A DNA stretch of 64,000 nt from Pseudomonas faucium (GCF_021602585.1 NZ_BQIP01000008.1:62001-126000), one strand, 5' to 3'. Shown: positions 1 to 8,073, counted from the first letter of the stretch. Program-made: numbers and translations. Notes: generated by a model not told the origin, from the sequence alone.

Positions 1-1379
1 ACCAGGCCAACAGTGCCGCCACCGAAGGTTGCCATGCGTCCGGCCTGGGCATGGCGCAGCAGGTCGCCGAGGATATTCGCCAGTACTGCGCCGCTTACGG
101 CTATGACGGCCAAGGCAACGGGCCCGACAACAGTTACGGCAATGGCGTTAGTAATGTTGCACGCCTGCATGACCTGTACCCCGACCAGAGCGAGGAGCGA
201 CTGCTGCCCGAGGCCGACCAAGCCTATCTCAAGGTGTATCTTGAAGGCATAGGCACCCGCAGCGGCCTGGCCGACTCCCTCTACAGTCAAGGCACCGGCA
301 AGGGAAGCACGGGGGTGGTGGCACGGGTTGAGCAGGTGCCGGATCTGGTCATGGAGAAGTTGCGCCGATTCGCTTCAGCTAATCCGCAGATCAAGATTCG
401 CCGGATAGAGTTCGACCTGTTCGGTTTCAGCCGAGGTGCCGCAGCGGGGCGGCATTGTGCCAATGACCTGCTCAAGGGGCCGGGCAGCTTGCTGGCTCGC
501 GCCATCCCTGTTGGAACGCCTGGGTTCGTTGAATCCTTCGCCTGGCGTCATCGCAGCGACTTCACCCTCAACTTCATCGGCCTATTCGACACTGTGGCCG
601 GTATCGTCTCGCCGGGTCATGGTGATTTCAGCCCGCACAATGCCGACAACCCCGGGCTCAACCTGCGCCTTGCGCCAGGTGTGGCACGCCAGGTCATCCA
701 CCTGGTGGCGCGTGACGAGTATCGCCACAACTTCTCGCTGACCCAGGCCGAGCAGGATATCGAGCTTCCCGGCTGTCATTCGGACATTGGCGGCGGCTAC
801 CAGCCCTGGATGCGTGAAAAGCTGCTGTTGAGCAAGCCGGACAGCAGCGTCGAAGTCGCCTCCCTCGCCAACGCGCGCAGCGCCGCCTTTTCGCGTACCC
901 GCCAGCGTTTCCATGACGAAGCGAACCACTGGCTGACCTACGTGCCACCTGCCGGTCTGGACATCGCCACCTGGTCAGTACCTGTTCGGCAGCGGGGACG
1001 AGACAGCGTGGCTGAAAAGCGTGTGTATGCCGCAATTACCGGTGAACGAGAGGTGCGCGGCGAACTTTCTTTGGTTTACCTGCGCATCATGCGCGAATTG
1101 GCGGTACGTGCCGGGGTGGCGTTCAGAGCTGTACCTAGTACCCAGGCTTTCGCGCTACCCACCGAACTACTTTCCATCGCGAGCAAACTCCAGGCATTTG
1201 CCCTGCGCGAGGCATACACGGCGTTGACCACTGAGGAAGCTGCTTTGTTGAACGGTCGATACATCCACCTTTCGGCGAACTGGAATGCGGCCAAAGGCTG
1301 GAACGACAGTGGGTTGGACGTGGTGTTCATCAATCGCCCAGCTACAGGAATGCGGCGTAAGGAACACCCCAATGAATAG
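1..1379 (+). CDS. T6SS Tle-type phospholipase effector, DUF2235 domain (5' truncated by window)
   Basis: The open frame runs in from the left edge (frame set by position 3), so the N-terminus is outside the window and the ATG at 51 is internal. About 458 residues are visible. The family hallmarks are all present: the nucleophile elbow GFSRGA (nt 423-440), FIGLFDTVAG (about nt 574-603) and GCHSDIGGGY (about nt 772-801). These correspond to the Ser/Asp/His triad of DUF2235 alpha/beta hydrolases of the Tle group, which cleave phospholipids after delivery by the type VI system. The stop overlaps the start of a lipoprotein gene by 8 bp, which is the usual effector-immunity arrangement. The T6SS assignment is inferred from family and context; no VgrG or PAAR gene is visible here. 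Confidence 0.82.
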   Translation, partial: QANSAATEGCHASGLGMAQQVAEDIRQYCAAYGYDGQGNGPDNSYGNGVSNVARLHDLYPDQSEERLLPEADQAYLKVYLEGIGTRSGLADSLYSQGTGKGSTGVVARVEQVPDLVMEKLRRFASANPQIKIRRIEFDLFGFSRGAAAGRHCANDLLKGPGSLLARAIPVGTPGFVESFAWRHRSDFTLNFIGLFDTVAGIVSPGHGDFSPHNADNPGLNLRLAPGVARQVIHLVARDEYRHNFSLTQAEQDIELPGCHSDIGGGYQPWMREKLLLSKPDSSVEVASLANARSAAFSRTRQRFHDEANHWLTYVPPAGLDIATWSVPVRQRGRDSVAEKRVYAAITGEREVRGELSLVYLRIMRELAVRAGVAFRAVPSTQAFALPTELLSIASKLQAFALREAYTALTTEEAALLNGRYIHLSANWNAAKGWNDSGLDVVFINRPATGMRRKEHPNE

Positions 1380-2028
1380 GCTGGAGGCGTTGCTGTCATT
1401 GGGGCTGCTGCTCTGCTTGAGCGGTTGCACCCATGGCGTCCACCGGCTGCCTTACGATTCGTGGCGGCTGGGATTGTTTGCACCCAACTACATGGAAGTG
1501 TGGATCGAGAGCGCAGATGCGGTGGACGTGCAGGAGCGCGTCTTTCGCCGCGCGATGAGCGGGATTGCTGCGATCAGCACCCCCAAGAACCTCAAGGGCA
1601 ATCCACGCGGCTGGCCGAAGGAGCCTGGTTCGGGTGCGGGTAAGCAGGTCCTGGGTGCTGACCTGCCTCGGTTGCTCTACGTGCGCTGGCAGTCGTTGGT
1701 CGAGCCGCAGACCTATGAGGCCTATATCGTGATACCCGAGGCGACCCGGCAGGCGATGCTCGTGGGTGAAAAGGCCTATTGCATCTTTGACGGAAAATGG
1801 ATCACGGACTATCGCAAGATGCTGACGATCGGCCTGGCCCCGGGCGGCGTGGCTCGGGTGTGGCTCATGGGGGCTTGCTTGCCCGCACTCGATGTCGCAC
1901 GGGTGCAGGGCAGGATCGTGAAAAAGGGGCCGGATGGCGGGCAGAGTGATGGCCAATACGCCTTGCCCCTGGAACCCGAGTCCAAGGCCTACATCGAGCG
2001 CTACGGAATTCCCTATGGTTCGTGGTGA
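1372..2028 (+). CDS. DUF2931-type lipoprotein, putative Tle immunity protein, copy 1
   Basis: 218 residues. The N-terminus MNRLEALLSLGLLLCLSGC is a lipoprotein signal with lipobox LSGC (Cys19). The next residue is Thr, not Asp, so sorting to the outer membrane is expected. The ATG at 1372 overlaps the effector stop by 8 bp, and an in-frame start further upstream would lie inside the effector. The body resembles DUF2931 proteins (LPRLLYVRWQSLVEPQTYEA and YGIPYGSW are distinctive), which commonly follow DUF2235 Tle genes. A periplasm-facing lipoprotein fits an immunity role against a lipase that attacks from the periplasmic side. This is the first of three tandem paralogues. Confidence 0.78.
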   Translation: MNRLEALLSLGLLLCLSGCTHGVHRLPYDSWRLGLFAPNYMEVWIESADAVDVQERVFRRAMSGIAAISTPKNLKGNPRGWPKEPGSGAGKQVLGADLPRLLYVRWQSLVEPQTYEAYIVIPEATRQAMLVGEKAYCIFDGKWITDYRKMLTIGLAPGGVARVWLMGACLPALDVARVQGRIVKKGPDGGQSDGQYALPLEPESKAYIERYGIPYGSW

Positions 2029-2689
2029 TGCAGTGAGCAAGTGCTTGCGGACGTTGCTGTCATTGGGGCTGTTGTTCTGCTTGAGCGGTTGTACCCATGG
2101 CGTCCACCGGCTGCCTTACGATTCGTGGCGGCTGGGATTGTTCGCACCCAACTAAATGGAAGTGTGGATCGAGAGCGCCGATGCGGTGGACGTGCAGGAG
2201 CGCGTCTTTCGCCGTGCGATGAGCGGGATTGCTGCGATCAGCACCCCCAAGAACCTCAAGGGCAATCCACGCGGCTGGCCGAAGGAGCCTGGTTCGGGTG
2301 CGGGTAAGCAGGTCCTGGGTGCCGACCTGCCTCGGTTGCTCTACGTGCGCTGGCAGTCGTTGGTCGAGCCGCAGACCTATGAGGCCTATATCGTGATACC
2401 CGAGGCGAGTCGGCAGGCGATGCTCGTGGGTGAAAAGGCCTATTGCATCTTTGACGGAAAATGGATCACGGACTATCGCGACATGCTGAGTATCGGTCTG
2501 GCCCCGGGCGGCGTGGCTCGGGTGTGGCTCATGGGGGCTTGCTTGCCCGCACTCGATGTCGCACGGGTGCAGGGCACAGTGGTGAAGATTGGTCCCTATG
2601 ACGGTACGTCGAATGGGCGGCACAGGCCGTTGTCCGACACATCCAAGGCCTACATCGAGCGCTACGGAATTCCCTATGGTTCGTGGTGA
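2015..2689 (+). pseudogene. DUF2931-type lipoprotein, copy 2, interrupted by a nonsense codon
   Basis: Second tandem copy, nearly identical to copy 1. The signal peptide and lipobox are intact from ATG 2015 (or GTG 2033), but the codon read as TAC (Tyr) in copies 1 and 3 is TAA here (2153-2155), ending the product after LGLFAPN. An ATG follows at once (2156-2158), so the remaining 177 codons are open and could be translated by reinitiation as a soluble protein without a lipobox. The C-terminal segment differs from the other copies (TVVKIGPYDGTSNGRHRPL in place of RIVKKGPDGGQSDGQYALP). It is called a pseudogene because the export signal and the mature domain are now separated. Confidence 0.75.
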
Positions 2690-3353
2690 TGCAGTCAGCA
2701 AGTGCTTGCGGACGTTGCTGTCATTGGGGCTGCTGCTCTGCTTGAGCGGTTGCACCCATGGCGTCCACCGGCTGCCGTACGATTCGTGGTGGTTGGGGCT
2801 GTTCGCACCCAACTACATGGAAGTGTGGATCGAGAGCGCCGATGCGGTGGACGTGCATGATCGCGTGTTCCGCCGCGCGATGAGCGGGGTCGCCGCAATC
2901 AACACGCCCAAGAACCTCAAGGGCAATCCACGCGGCTGGCCGAAGGTACTTGGCGCTGGAAAAGGCAAACATGTCCTGGGTGCCGACCTGCCTCGGTTGC
3001 TCTACGTGCGCTGGCAGTCGTTGGTCGAGCCGCAGACCTATGAGGCCTATATCGTGATACCCGAGGCGAGTCGGCAGGCGATGCTCGAGGGTGAAAAGGC
3101 CTATTGCATCTTTGACGGAAAATGGATCACGGACTATCGCAAGATGCTGACGATCGGTCTGGCCCCGGGCGGCGTGGCTCGGGTGTGGCTCATGGGGGCC
3201 TGCTTGCCTGCACTCGATGTCGCACGGGTGCAGGGCAGGATCGTGAAAAAGGGGCCGGATGGCGGGCAGAGTGATGGTCAATACGCCTTGCCCCTGGAAC
3301 CCGAGTCCAAGGCCTACATCGAGCGCTACGGGATTCCGTATGGCTCGTGGTGA
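2676..3353 (+). CDS. DUF2931-type lipoprotein, putative Tle immunity protein, copy 3
   Basis: 225 residues from ATG 2676, overlapping copy 2 by 14 bp. The GTG that could start copy 2 is GTC here, so the upstream ATG is the likely start (GGAAT precedes it). The signal peptide and lipobox LSGC (Cys26) are intact. It differs from copy 1 mainly around residues 40-95 (WWLG, VHDRVF, GVAAINTPKN, PKVLGAGKGKH), while its C-terminal third is identical to copy 1. It probably protects against the same or a related lipase; divergence of one segment could reflect specificity for a variant effector (inference). Confidence 0.75.
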   Translation: MVRGDAVSKCLRTLLSLGLLLCLSGCTHGVHRLPYDSWWLGLFAPNYMEVWIESADAVDVHDRVFRRAMSGVAAINTPKNLKGNPRGWPKVLGAGKGKHVLGADLPRLLYVRWQSLVEPQTYEAYIVIPEASRQAMLEGEKAYCIFDGKWITDYRKMLTIGLAPGGVARVWLMGACLPALDVARVQGRIVKKGPDGGQSDGQYALPLEPESKAYIERYGIPYGSW

Positions 3354-3410
3354 GTTTCGGATCTTCTCTGTGAGGGCCAGCGTAGGGATCTGATAAGGCG
3401 TTGCATGCAT

Positions 3411-3471
3411 CGCGGGTAAACCCGCTCCTACAGGTCTTGCGCAGATCCTGTAGGAGCGGGCTTGCCCAGCG
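3411..3471. repeat. REP-type inverted repeat (GCTCCTACAGG class)
   Basis: Perfect 14-bp arms 3421-3434 and 3447-3460 (CCCGCTCCTACAGG and its complement) sit inside a longer imperfect dyad. It lies between the convergent lipoprotein gene and opuCA. The core matches the abundant intergenic REP elements of P. putida. Confidence 0.8.
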
Positions 3472-3473
3472 CT

Positions 3474-4631
3474 CTAGGAAACCACCGCCTCGGCCGGCGA
3501 CACGATGCTGGTCTTGCCGCCCCGCGATCGCCCCGAACTCAGGTAGGCCGCAATCGACTCCTGAGTCACCTCGCCAAGGAACACCTGCTCGGCATCCAGC
3601 ACCGGCAACCACGCCCGGTTGAACTCGTACATGCGCGACAACAGGATGCGCAGGTGCTCATCGTGCGACGCCGTGGCATTGAACTGGCGCAGGAAGTCCC
3701 CGCAAGTGCCTTGCTGGCGGTGCATGTCACGCCGGCGCACATAGCCCAGCGCCTTGTTCTGCCCATCGGTCACCACCACGTAGCGCCGGTCGTGCTCGTC
3801 CAGCAGCTCCAGGGCATCGCTCACCGGCGTCTCCGGGCTCACCGATGGCGCGTTGTCCGCGGCATCTTCGGCGCGCACCAGCAGCAAGCGCTTGAGGGTG
3901 CTGTCCTGGCCGACGAAGTTGCTGACGAAATCATCCACCGGGTGCGCCAGGAGGGTGTCCGGGTGGTCCAGCTGCAGCAACTTGCCGGCGCGGAAGATGG
4001 CGATCTTGTCGCCCAGCTTGATCGCTTCGTCGATGTCGTGGCTGACCATGATCACGGTCTTGTTCAGCGCCCGCTGCATCTCGAAGAACTCGTTCTGGAT
4101 CATCTCGCGGTTGATCGGGTCGACCGCGCCGAACGGCTCGTCCATCAGCAGCACCGGCGCCTCGGCGGCGAGCGCGCGGATCACGCCGATACGCTGCTGC
4201 TGGCCACCGGACAGCTCGCGTGGGTAGCGCTGCAGGTACTGCTTGGGTTCGAGCTTGATCATGCTCATCAGCTCGCGGGCGCGGTCGTGGCAGCGCTGCT
4301 TGTCCCAGCCCAGCAGGCGCGGGACCACGGTGATGTTCTCCTCGATGGTCATGTTGGGGAACAGGCCGATCTGCTGGATCACGTAGCCGATGTGGCGGCG
4401 CAGGGTCACCTCGTCCAGGCCGCTGGTGTCTTCGCCGTTGATGAATACCTGGCCGGAGGTGGGCGTGATCAGGCGGTTGATCATCTTCAGCGTGGTGCTC
4501 TTGCCGCAGCCCGAGGGGCCGAGGAACACGCAGATTTCGCCTTCGTTGACGGTCAGGCTGACCGCGTCCACGGCTTTGACGTCCTTGCCGTTGACGTTGA
4601 AGGTTTTGCTGAGGTTCTTGAGTTCGATCAT
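3474..4631 (-). CDS. opuCA: Osmoprotectant (glycine betaine/carnitine/choline) ABC transporter ATPase
   Basis: 385 residues. Walker A GPSGCGKST is at 38-46, the signature LSGGQ at 140-144 and Walker B LLMDEP at 161-166. A C-terminal extension from about residue 250 carries two CBS-like repeats (VVVTDGQNKALGYVRRRD is typical). This layout is that of the OpuCA/ProV-type quaternary-amine ATPases, in which CBS domains sense ionic strength. It is the last gene of a four-gene operon and its ATG overlaps the preceding permease stop by 4 bp. The compatible-solute substrate is inferred from family; the exact ligand cannot be read from sequence. Confidence 0.85.
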   Translation of the reverse strand: MIELKNLSKTFNVNGKDVKAVDAVSLTVNEGEICVFLGPSGCGKSTTLKMINRLITPTSGQVFINGEDTSGLDEVTLRRHIGYVIQQIGLFPNMTIEENITVVPRLLGWDKQRCHDRARELMSMIKLEPKQYLQRYPRELSGGQQQRIGVIRALAAEAPVLLMDEPFGAVDPINREMIQNEFFEMQRALNKTVIMVSHDIDEAIKLGDKIAIFRAGKLLQLDHPDTLLAHPVDDFVSNFVGQDSTLKRLLLVRAEDAADNAPSVSPETPVSDALELLDEHDRRYVVVTDGQNKALGYVRRRDMHRQQGTCGDFLRQFNATASHDEHLRILLSRMYEFNRAWLPVLDAEQVFLGEVTQESIAAYLSSGRSRGGKTSIVSPAEAVVS

Positions 4632-5281
4632 GAGCGCAGTCCTTCTGGAGTCAGGGCACGTTGCAGGGTTTGCAGGAGCAGGTCGGCGATGATCGCCAGC
4701 AGGCTGACCAGCACGGCGCCGACCAGCAGCATCGACATGTCGCTGCGGCTGATGGAAGTGAGGATGAGCACGCCCAGGCCACCGGCACCGATGGTGGCGG
4801 CGATGGTCATGACGCCGATGTTCATGACCACGGCGGTCCGCACGCCGGCGAGGATCACCGGCACCGCGATGGGCAGCTCGACCATGCGCAGGCGCTGGCC
4901 GAAGGTCATGCCGATGCCGCGCGCGGCTTCACGGATGCCGGGCTCGACGTTGGTCAGCGCGAGGTAGGTGTTGCGCAGGATCGGCAGCAGCGAATAAAGG
5001 AACACCGCGGTGATCGCCGGCAGCGGCCCAAGGCCCTGGCCGAACTTGGAGTAGAACGGCAGCAGCAGGCCGAACAGGGCGATCGAGGGGATGGTCAGCA
5101 ATACCGTGGCGCTGGCCTGCAGGGGGCCGGCCAGGGCGGGGAAGCGGGTCATGAGGATGCCCAGCGGCACGCCGAAGAGGATCGCCAGGCCCACGGCGAT
5201 GCCGACCAGCATGATGTGCTGCCAGGTCAGTTGCAGCACCAGGGCCCAGTCCAGGTGGGTGAAGGCGTCGAGCAGATTCAT
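4628..5281 (-). CDS. opuCB: Osmoprotectant ABC transporter permease
   Basis: 217 residues, about five or six hydrophobic segments. It has the conserved EAA loop typical of binding-protein-dependent permeases (REAARGIGMTFGQRLRMVELPIAVPVILAG). It starts MNLLDAFTHLDW with a 4-bp overlap with the upstream binding-protein gene and ends with a 4-bp overlap into opuCA, so the three are translationally coupled. It pairs with the second permease at 6203-6916 to form the membrane channel of an OpuC-type importer. Confidence 0.85.
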   Translation of the reverse strand: MNLLDAFTHLDWALVLQLTWQHIMLVGIAVGLAILFGVPLGILMTRFPALAGPLQASATVLLTIPSIALFGLLLPFYSKFGQGLGPLPAITAVFLYSLLPILRNTYLALTNVEPGIREAARGIGMTFGQRLRMVELPIAVPVILAGVRTAVVMNIGVMTIAATIGAGGLGVLILTSISRSDMSMLLVGAVLVSLLAIIADLLLQTLQRALTPEGLRS

Positions 5282-6189
5282 GGCTGTACCTCGCTCAGCG
5301 GGTGGTCACGCAGGAACGCGGCGGCGACGCTGGTCGGGCTCTGGTGCTCGACGTCGACCTTGGCGTTGAGCTGGCGCATGGTTTCGTCATCGAGCTGCTC
5401 GGCCAGCGGCTTGAGCAGGGCGACCAGTTGCGGGTGGGCGTCGAGCACGGCCTGGCGCACCACCGGGGCGGCGGTGTAGTCCGGGAAGTAGTGCTTGTCG
5501 TCTTCGAGCAGCTTGAGGTTGAAGGCGTTCAGGCGCCCGTCGGTGGTGTACACCAGGCCGGCGAACACCTGGTTATTGCTCATGGCGGTGTAGACCAGGC
5601 CGGCATCCATCTGGCGGATGTTGGCGCGGCCCACTTGCAGGTCGTACATTTCTTTCAAGCCGACCAGGCCGTCGGGGCGGTTGGCGAACTCGGTGTCCAG
5701 CGCGATCAGGTGGTTGCGCTGGCTTTCGTCACGCAGCACCTGGTTCAGGTCGCTGATCGAGTTGACCTGTGGATACGCCTCGGCCACCTGCTTGGGCAGG
5801 CCCAGGGCGTAGGTGTTGCTGAACTTCGACGGGGTCAGCCAGATCAGGCCTTTCTTGGCATCCAGTTGCTTGACCCGGGCGTAGGTGGCCTCGGCATTGG
5901 GCATGCGTTCGTCGATGTGGTTGTACGACACCAGCGACACCCCGGTGTATTCCCACATCAGGTCGAGCTGGCCGGTTTCCTGGGCCTGGCGCGCCAGGCT
6001 GCTGCCCAGACCGCCGGTAACACGCACCTCGAAGCCATTGGCGCGCAGGTACTGGGCGGTGATTTCGGCGAGCACGGTCTGTTCGGTGAACACCCGCGCG
6101 CCGACGCGGATCAGCGGTTTTTCCGCTGCCTGGGCAACACCTGCGAACAGCAGGGCCGCGCCCAGGAGCAAGGCGATTGTCTTCTTCAT
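5278..6189 (-). CDS. opuCC: Osmoprotectant ABC transporter periplasmic binding protein
   Basis: 303 residues with a cleavable Sec signal (MKKTIALLLGAALLFAGVAQA/AEKPLI). The rest is an OpuAC/QAT-type quaternary-amine binding fold: VGARVFTEQTVLAEITAQYL near the N-terminus and a GLGSSLARQAQETGQLDLMWEY-like block typical of OpuCC/OsmF proteins. It is soluble here, as expected for a Gram-negative periplasm. It lies between the two permease genes in the operon. Confidence 0.85.
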   Translation of the reverse strand: MKKTIALLLGAALLFAGVAQAAEKPLIRVGARVFTEQTVLAEITAQYLRANGFEVRVTGGLGSSLARQAQETGQLDLMWEYTGVSLVSYNHIDERMPNAEATYARVKQLDAKKGLIWLTPSKFSNTYALGLPKQVAEAYPQVNSISDLNQVLRDESQRNHLIALDTEFANRPDGLVGLKEMYDLQVGRANIRQMDAGLVYTAMSNNQVFAGLVYTTDGRLNAFNLKLLEDDKHYFPDYTAAPVVRQAVLDAHPQLVALLKPLAEQLDDETMRQLNAKVDVEHQSPTSVAAAFLRDHPLSEVQP

Positions 6190-6202
6190 ACGTTCCCTCT
6201 TG

Positions 6203-6916
6203 TCAGTGGGCCAGGCCGCGTTCCAGCCAGCGTCTGCTGGAGAAACTCACCAGCGCATCGAGCAGCAGGGCCAGCAGCGCCGTGCAGGCGGCGCCCAGCA
6301 GCAGCTGTGGCTGGTTGTTCAGGGCGATGCCGGGGAAGATCAGGCTGCCCAGGCTGTTGGCGCCGATCAGGAACGCCAGCGGCGCGGTGCCGACATTGAG
6401 TGCCAGGGCCACCCGCACACCGCCGACGATGATCGGCACGGCATTGGGCAACTCCACCTGCCAGAGCTGCTGGCGCGGGGTCATGCCGATGCCGGTGGCG
6501 GCTTCCTTGAGCGAGGCGGGGACGTTTTTCAGGCCTTCGTAGGTGTTGCGCACGATCGGCAGGAGGGAGGCGAGGAACAGCGCGAAGATCGCGGGCCCGG
6601 CGCCGATGCCCAGGATACTCAGGGCGATGGCCAGAACGGCCAGGGGGGGAATGGTGTTGCCAACGTTGAAGAACTGCATGAAGCGCTCGGCTTTGTCGAC
6701 CCGGTGCGGTCGACTCAAGGCAATGCCAGCGGGGATGCCCACGGCCAACGCCGCCGCCATCGAAGCCAGCACCAGAACCAGGTGCGCTTGCAGGTAGAAC
6801 CCAAGATCGTCGCGATAATGCGCGATCGTGTCGATGCCGATCCAGTGGACCAGCAGGGCCAGGATGACGAGCACGGCGGCCCATCCCAACAGCCCTTTTC
6901 CGTAGCGTGTAGCCAC
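6203..6916 (-). CDS. opuCD: Osmoprotectant ABC transporter permease, second subunit
   Basis: 237 residues from GTG 6916. This start is preferred because AAGGAG lies 7 nt upstream; the ATG at 6967 would add 17 residues and has no Shine-Dalgarno. The protein has about six membrane segments and the EAA-type loop KEAATGIGMTPRQQLWQVELP. It is the first gene of the operon opuCD-CC-CB-CA. Its promoter should lie in the 403-bp gap upstream. Confidence 0.82.
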   Translation of the reverse strand: MATRYGKGLLGWAAVLVILALLVHWIGIDTIAHYRDDLGFYLQAHLVLVLASMAAALAVGIPAGIALSRPHRVDKAERFMQFFNVGNTIPPLAVLAIALSILGIGAGPAIFALFLASLLPIVRNTYEGLKNVPASLKEAATGIGMTPRQQLWQVELPNAVPIIVGGVRVALALNVGTAPLAFLIGANSLGSLIFPGIALNNQPQLLLGAACTALLALLLDALVSFSSRRWLERGLAH

Positions 6917-7319
6917 AGGCGGACTCCTTGTGTTGTCGGCGAACACACTCTTTTTTTGGCCGGCCATAGCTGGCAGCGAGTGGTGTGTTCGCGAGTAGCA
7001 GCGTGAAGCAACCGAAGGCTGCGATCAGGCCATGAGCCGAACCCCGTCGGGCTCGAAAATGCTGATGAAACCAGTCCCCAAGCGAAGCGGGTTGCAGGGG
7101 AGTGGACGTCTCCGAGGGCGTAAAGGTTCCCATCTGAGGCGGCATTTGGCCAGTGTTAATCACTGGGGGCAGCGATTTTTCCTACGGAAAAACAATGCAA
7201 AACCTACTTAATGGCGTTGTATTACCTGCTATTGAGCCGTCAGGCCGAAGGGCAATATTTCTCCTGGAATTCACTGAATATTCACTTGATGGAATATTCC
7301 TCCGGAGGTATTTTTTGCC
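6917..7319. other. Gene-free divergent control region between opuC and higBA
   Basis: 403 bp with no convincing gene. It holds two tandem perfect dyads, CCAGTG-N5-CACTGG (7150-7166) and TTTTTCC-N3-GGAAAAA (7176-7192), and the palindromic boxes in front of higB. On the minus strand an open frame crosses it, but this has no Shine-Dalgarno and no recognisable domain. It must carry the promoters of both divergent operons. Confidence 0.6.
7276..7299 (+). promoter_or_regulatory. Putative HigA-type operator in front of higBA
   Basis: Two copies of the palindrome GAATATTC, at 7276-7283 and 7292-7299 (16 bp start to start), lie just upstream of the toxin Shine-Dalgarno GGAGG (7304-7308). A candidate promoter, TTGAGC (7232-7237) and AATATT (7254-7259), lies just before them. 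Spaced palindromes over the start region are typical of autorepressed toxin-antitoxin operons. Binding by the antitoxin is inference. Confidence 0.45.
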
Positions 7320-7685
7320 GTGTGGTCTATAGGGATGTGCTTGGAGTTCATGGTCGAGTTTGAGCAATTGGCCGAGGAGGTACAGGATGAACTGCTGTCC
7401 CAGCTTCATCTGCTTGAGCGCCGGGGGCCTGCTTTGGGGAGACCGCGCGTGGATACCTTGAATGGTTCGAAGCATTCGAACATGAAAGAGCTGCGTTTTA
7501 GTGCTGATGGCGGTGTCTGGCGAGTCGCGTTCGCTTTCGACAGGGCACGTTGTGCACTGCTGCTAGTGGCTGGTGATAAAGCGGGCATGAGTGAACGTAG
7601 GTTTTATCGGAGTTTGATCGAGCGCGCCGATGAGCGCTTTGATCGGCATCTGTCCAGAGGTCGAGAACATGTACAAGACACTTGA
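7320..7685 (+). CDS. higB: RelE/ParE-superfamily (HigB/Gp49-like) toxin
   Basis: 121 residues from GTG 7320, 11 nt after GGAGG. The family block DTLNGSKHSNMKELRF and the VAFAFDRARCALLLVAGDKAG strand-turn-strand are typical of HigB/Gp49-like toxins, which cut mRNA at the ribosome. The start is supported by the family habit of beginning Met-Trp. Alternative internal ATGs (7335, 7350) would remove the first strand. It overlaps the antitoxin gene by 17 bp, and the toxin-first order is the higBA arrangement. Confidence 0.82.
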   Translation: MWSIGMCLEFMVEFEQLAEEVQDELLSQLHLLERRGPALGRPRVDTLNGSKHSNMKELRFSADGGVWRVAFAFDRARCALLLVAGDKAGMSERRFYRSLIERADERFDRHLSRGREHVQDT

Positions 7686-7998
7686 TGATGTGATGGGCGA
7701 GCTTTCACCTGAGCGCAGAGCGAAAGTCGAAAAGCGCGGCCGCGAACTTATCCGCGAAGAAATGACGCTCCAGGCGCTGCGCAAGCAGCTTGAGATCACT
7801 CAGGAAGGGATGGCGGAGCGTCTCGACGTGCGCCAGGGGAACGTCTCGAAAGTTGAAAATCGCAGCGATATGTTGATTTCAACCCTGCGCACTTATCTGG
7901 AGGCGATGGGCGGTAGGCTGGAGTTGGTAGCGCATTTGCCTGGGCGCGCACCGGTCACCCTCGAGGGGTTTACAGAGGATCCGGTTTCACGCGCCTGA
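7669..7998 (+). CDS. higA: XRE-family antitoxin (HigA-like)
   Basis: 109 residues from ATG 7669, inside the end of the toxin gene. The C-terminal half has a Cro/C1-type helix-turn-helix (LEITQEGMAERLDVRQGNVS, then VENRSDMLISTLRTYLEAMGG). The N-terminal helix-rich part (MYKTLDDVMGELSPERRAKV) resembles the toxin-wrapping segment of HigA proteins. It is expected to neutralise the toxin and repress the operon through upstream palindromes. Translational coupling to higB is likely from the overlap. Confidence 0.82.
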   Translation: MYKTLDDVMGELSPERRAKVEKRGRELIREEMTLQALRKQLEITQEGMAERLDVRQGNVSKVENRSDMLISTLRTYLEAMGGRLELVAHLPGRAPVTLEGFTEDPVSRA

Positions 7999-8044
7999 TT
8001 TCATCGGGCGGCGATAATGCGCAACACGTTCGGCGGTGCGCATT

Positions 8045-8073
8045 TTGGCCTCGCGCGCGACTTCAGGTATGAT
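8045..8073 (+). promoter_or_regulatory. Candidate sigma-70 promoter of prfC
   Basis: -35 TTGGCC (8045-8050), 17-bp spacer, -10 TATGAT (8068-8073). It lies 36 bp before the prfC start. Confidence 0.45.

Larger units (their letters stand above)
1372..3353 (+). repeat. Three-unit tandem gene duplication, period 661-664 bp
   Basis: The landmark TTGCTGTCATTGGGGCTG begins at 1390, 2054 and 2715, giving periods of 664 and 661 bp. Each unit contains one whole lipoprotein gene, and the 3' end of each copy carries the start of the next. Identity between copies is very high at nucleotide level, with differences clustered in two segments. Confidence 0.9.

Noticed and set aside
51-53. ATG 51 as the effector start
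   Set aside because: The frame is open to the window edge, with plausible coding sequence (NSAATEGCHASGLG) before it, so the gene is truncated by the window.
2033-2035. GTG 2033 as a shared start codon for lipoprotein copies 2 and 3
   Set aside because: The codon is GTC in copy 3, so the in-frame ATG 18 nt upstream is the more consistent start for both.
6968-7163. Minus-strand frame beginning MINTGQMPPQMG in the opuC upstream region
   Set aside because: No Shine-Dalgarno and no recognisable family. It continues as a shadow of opuCD, so the region was left as non-coding.
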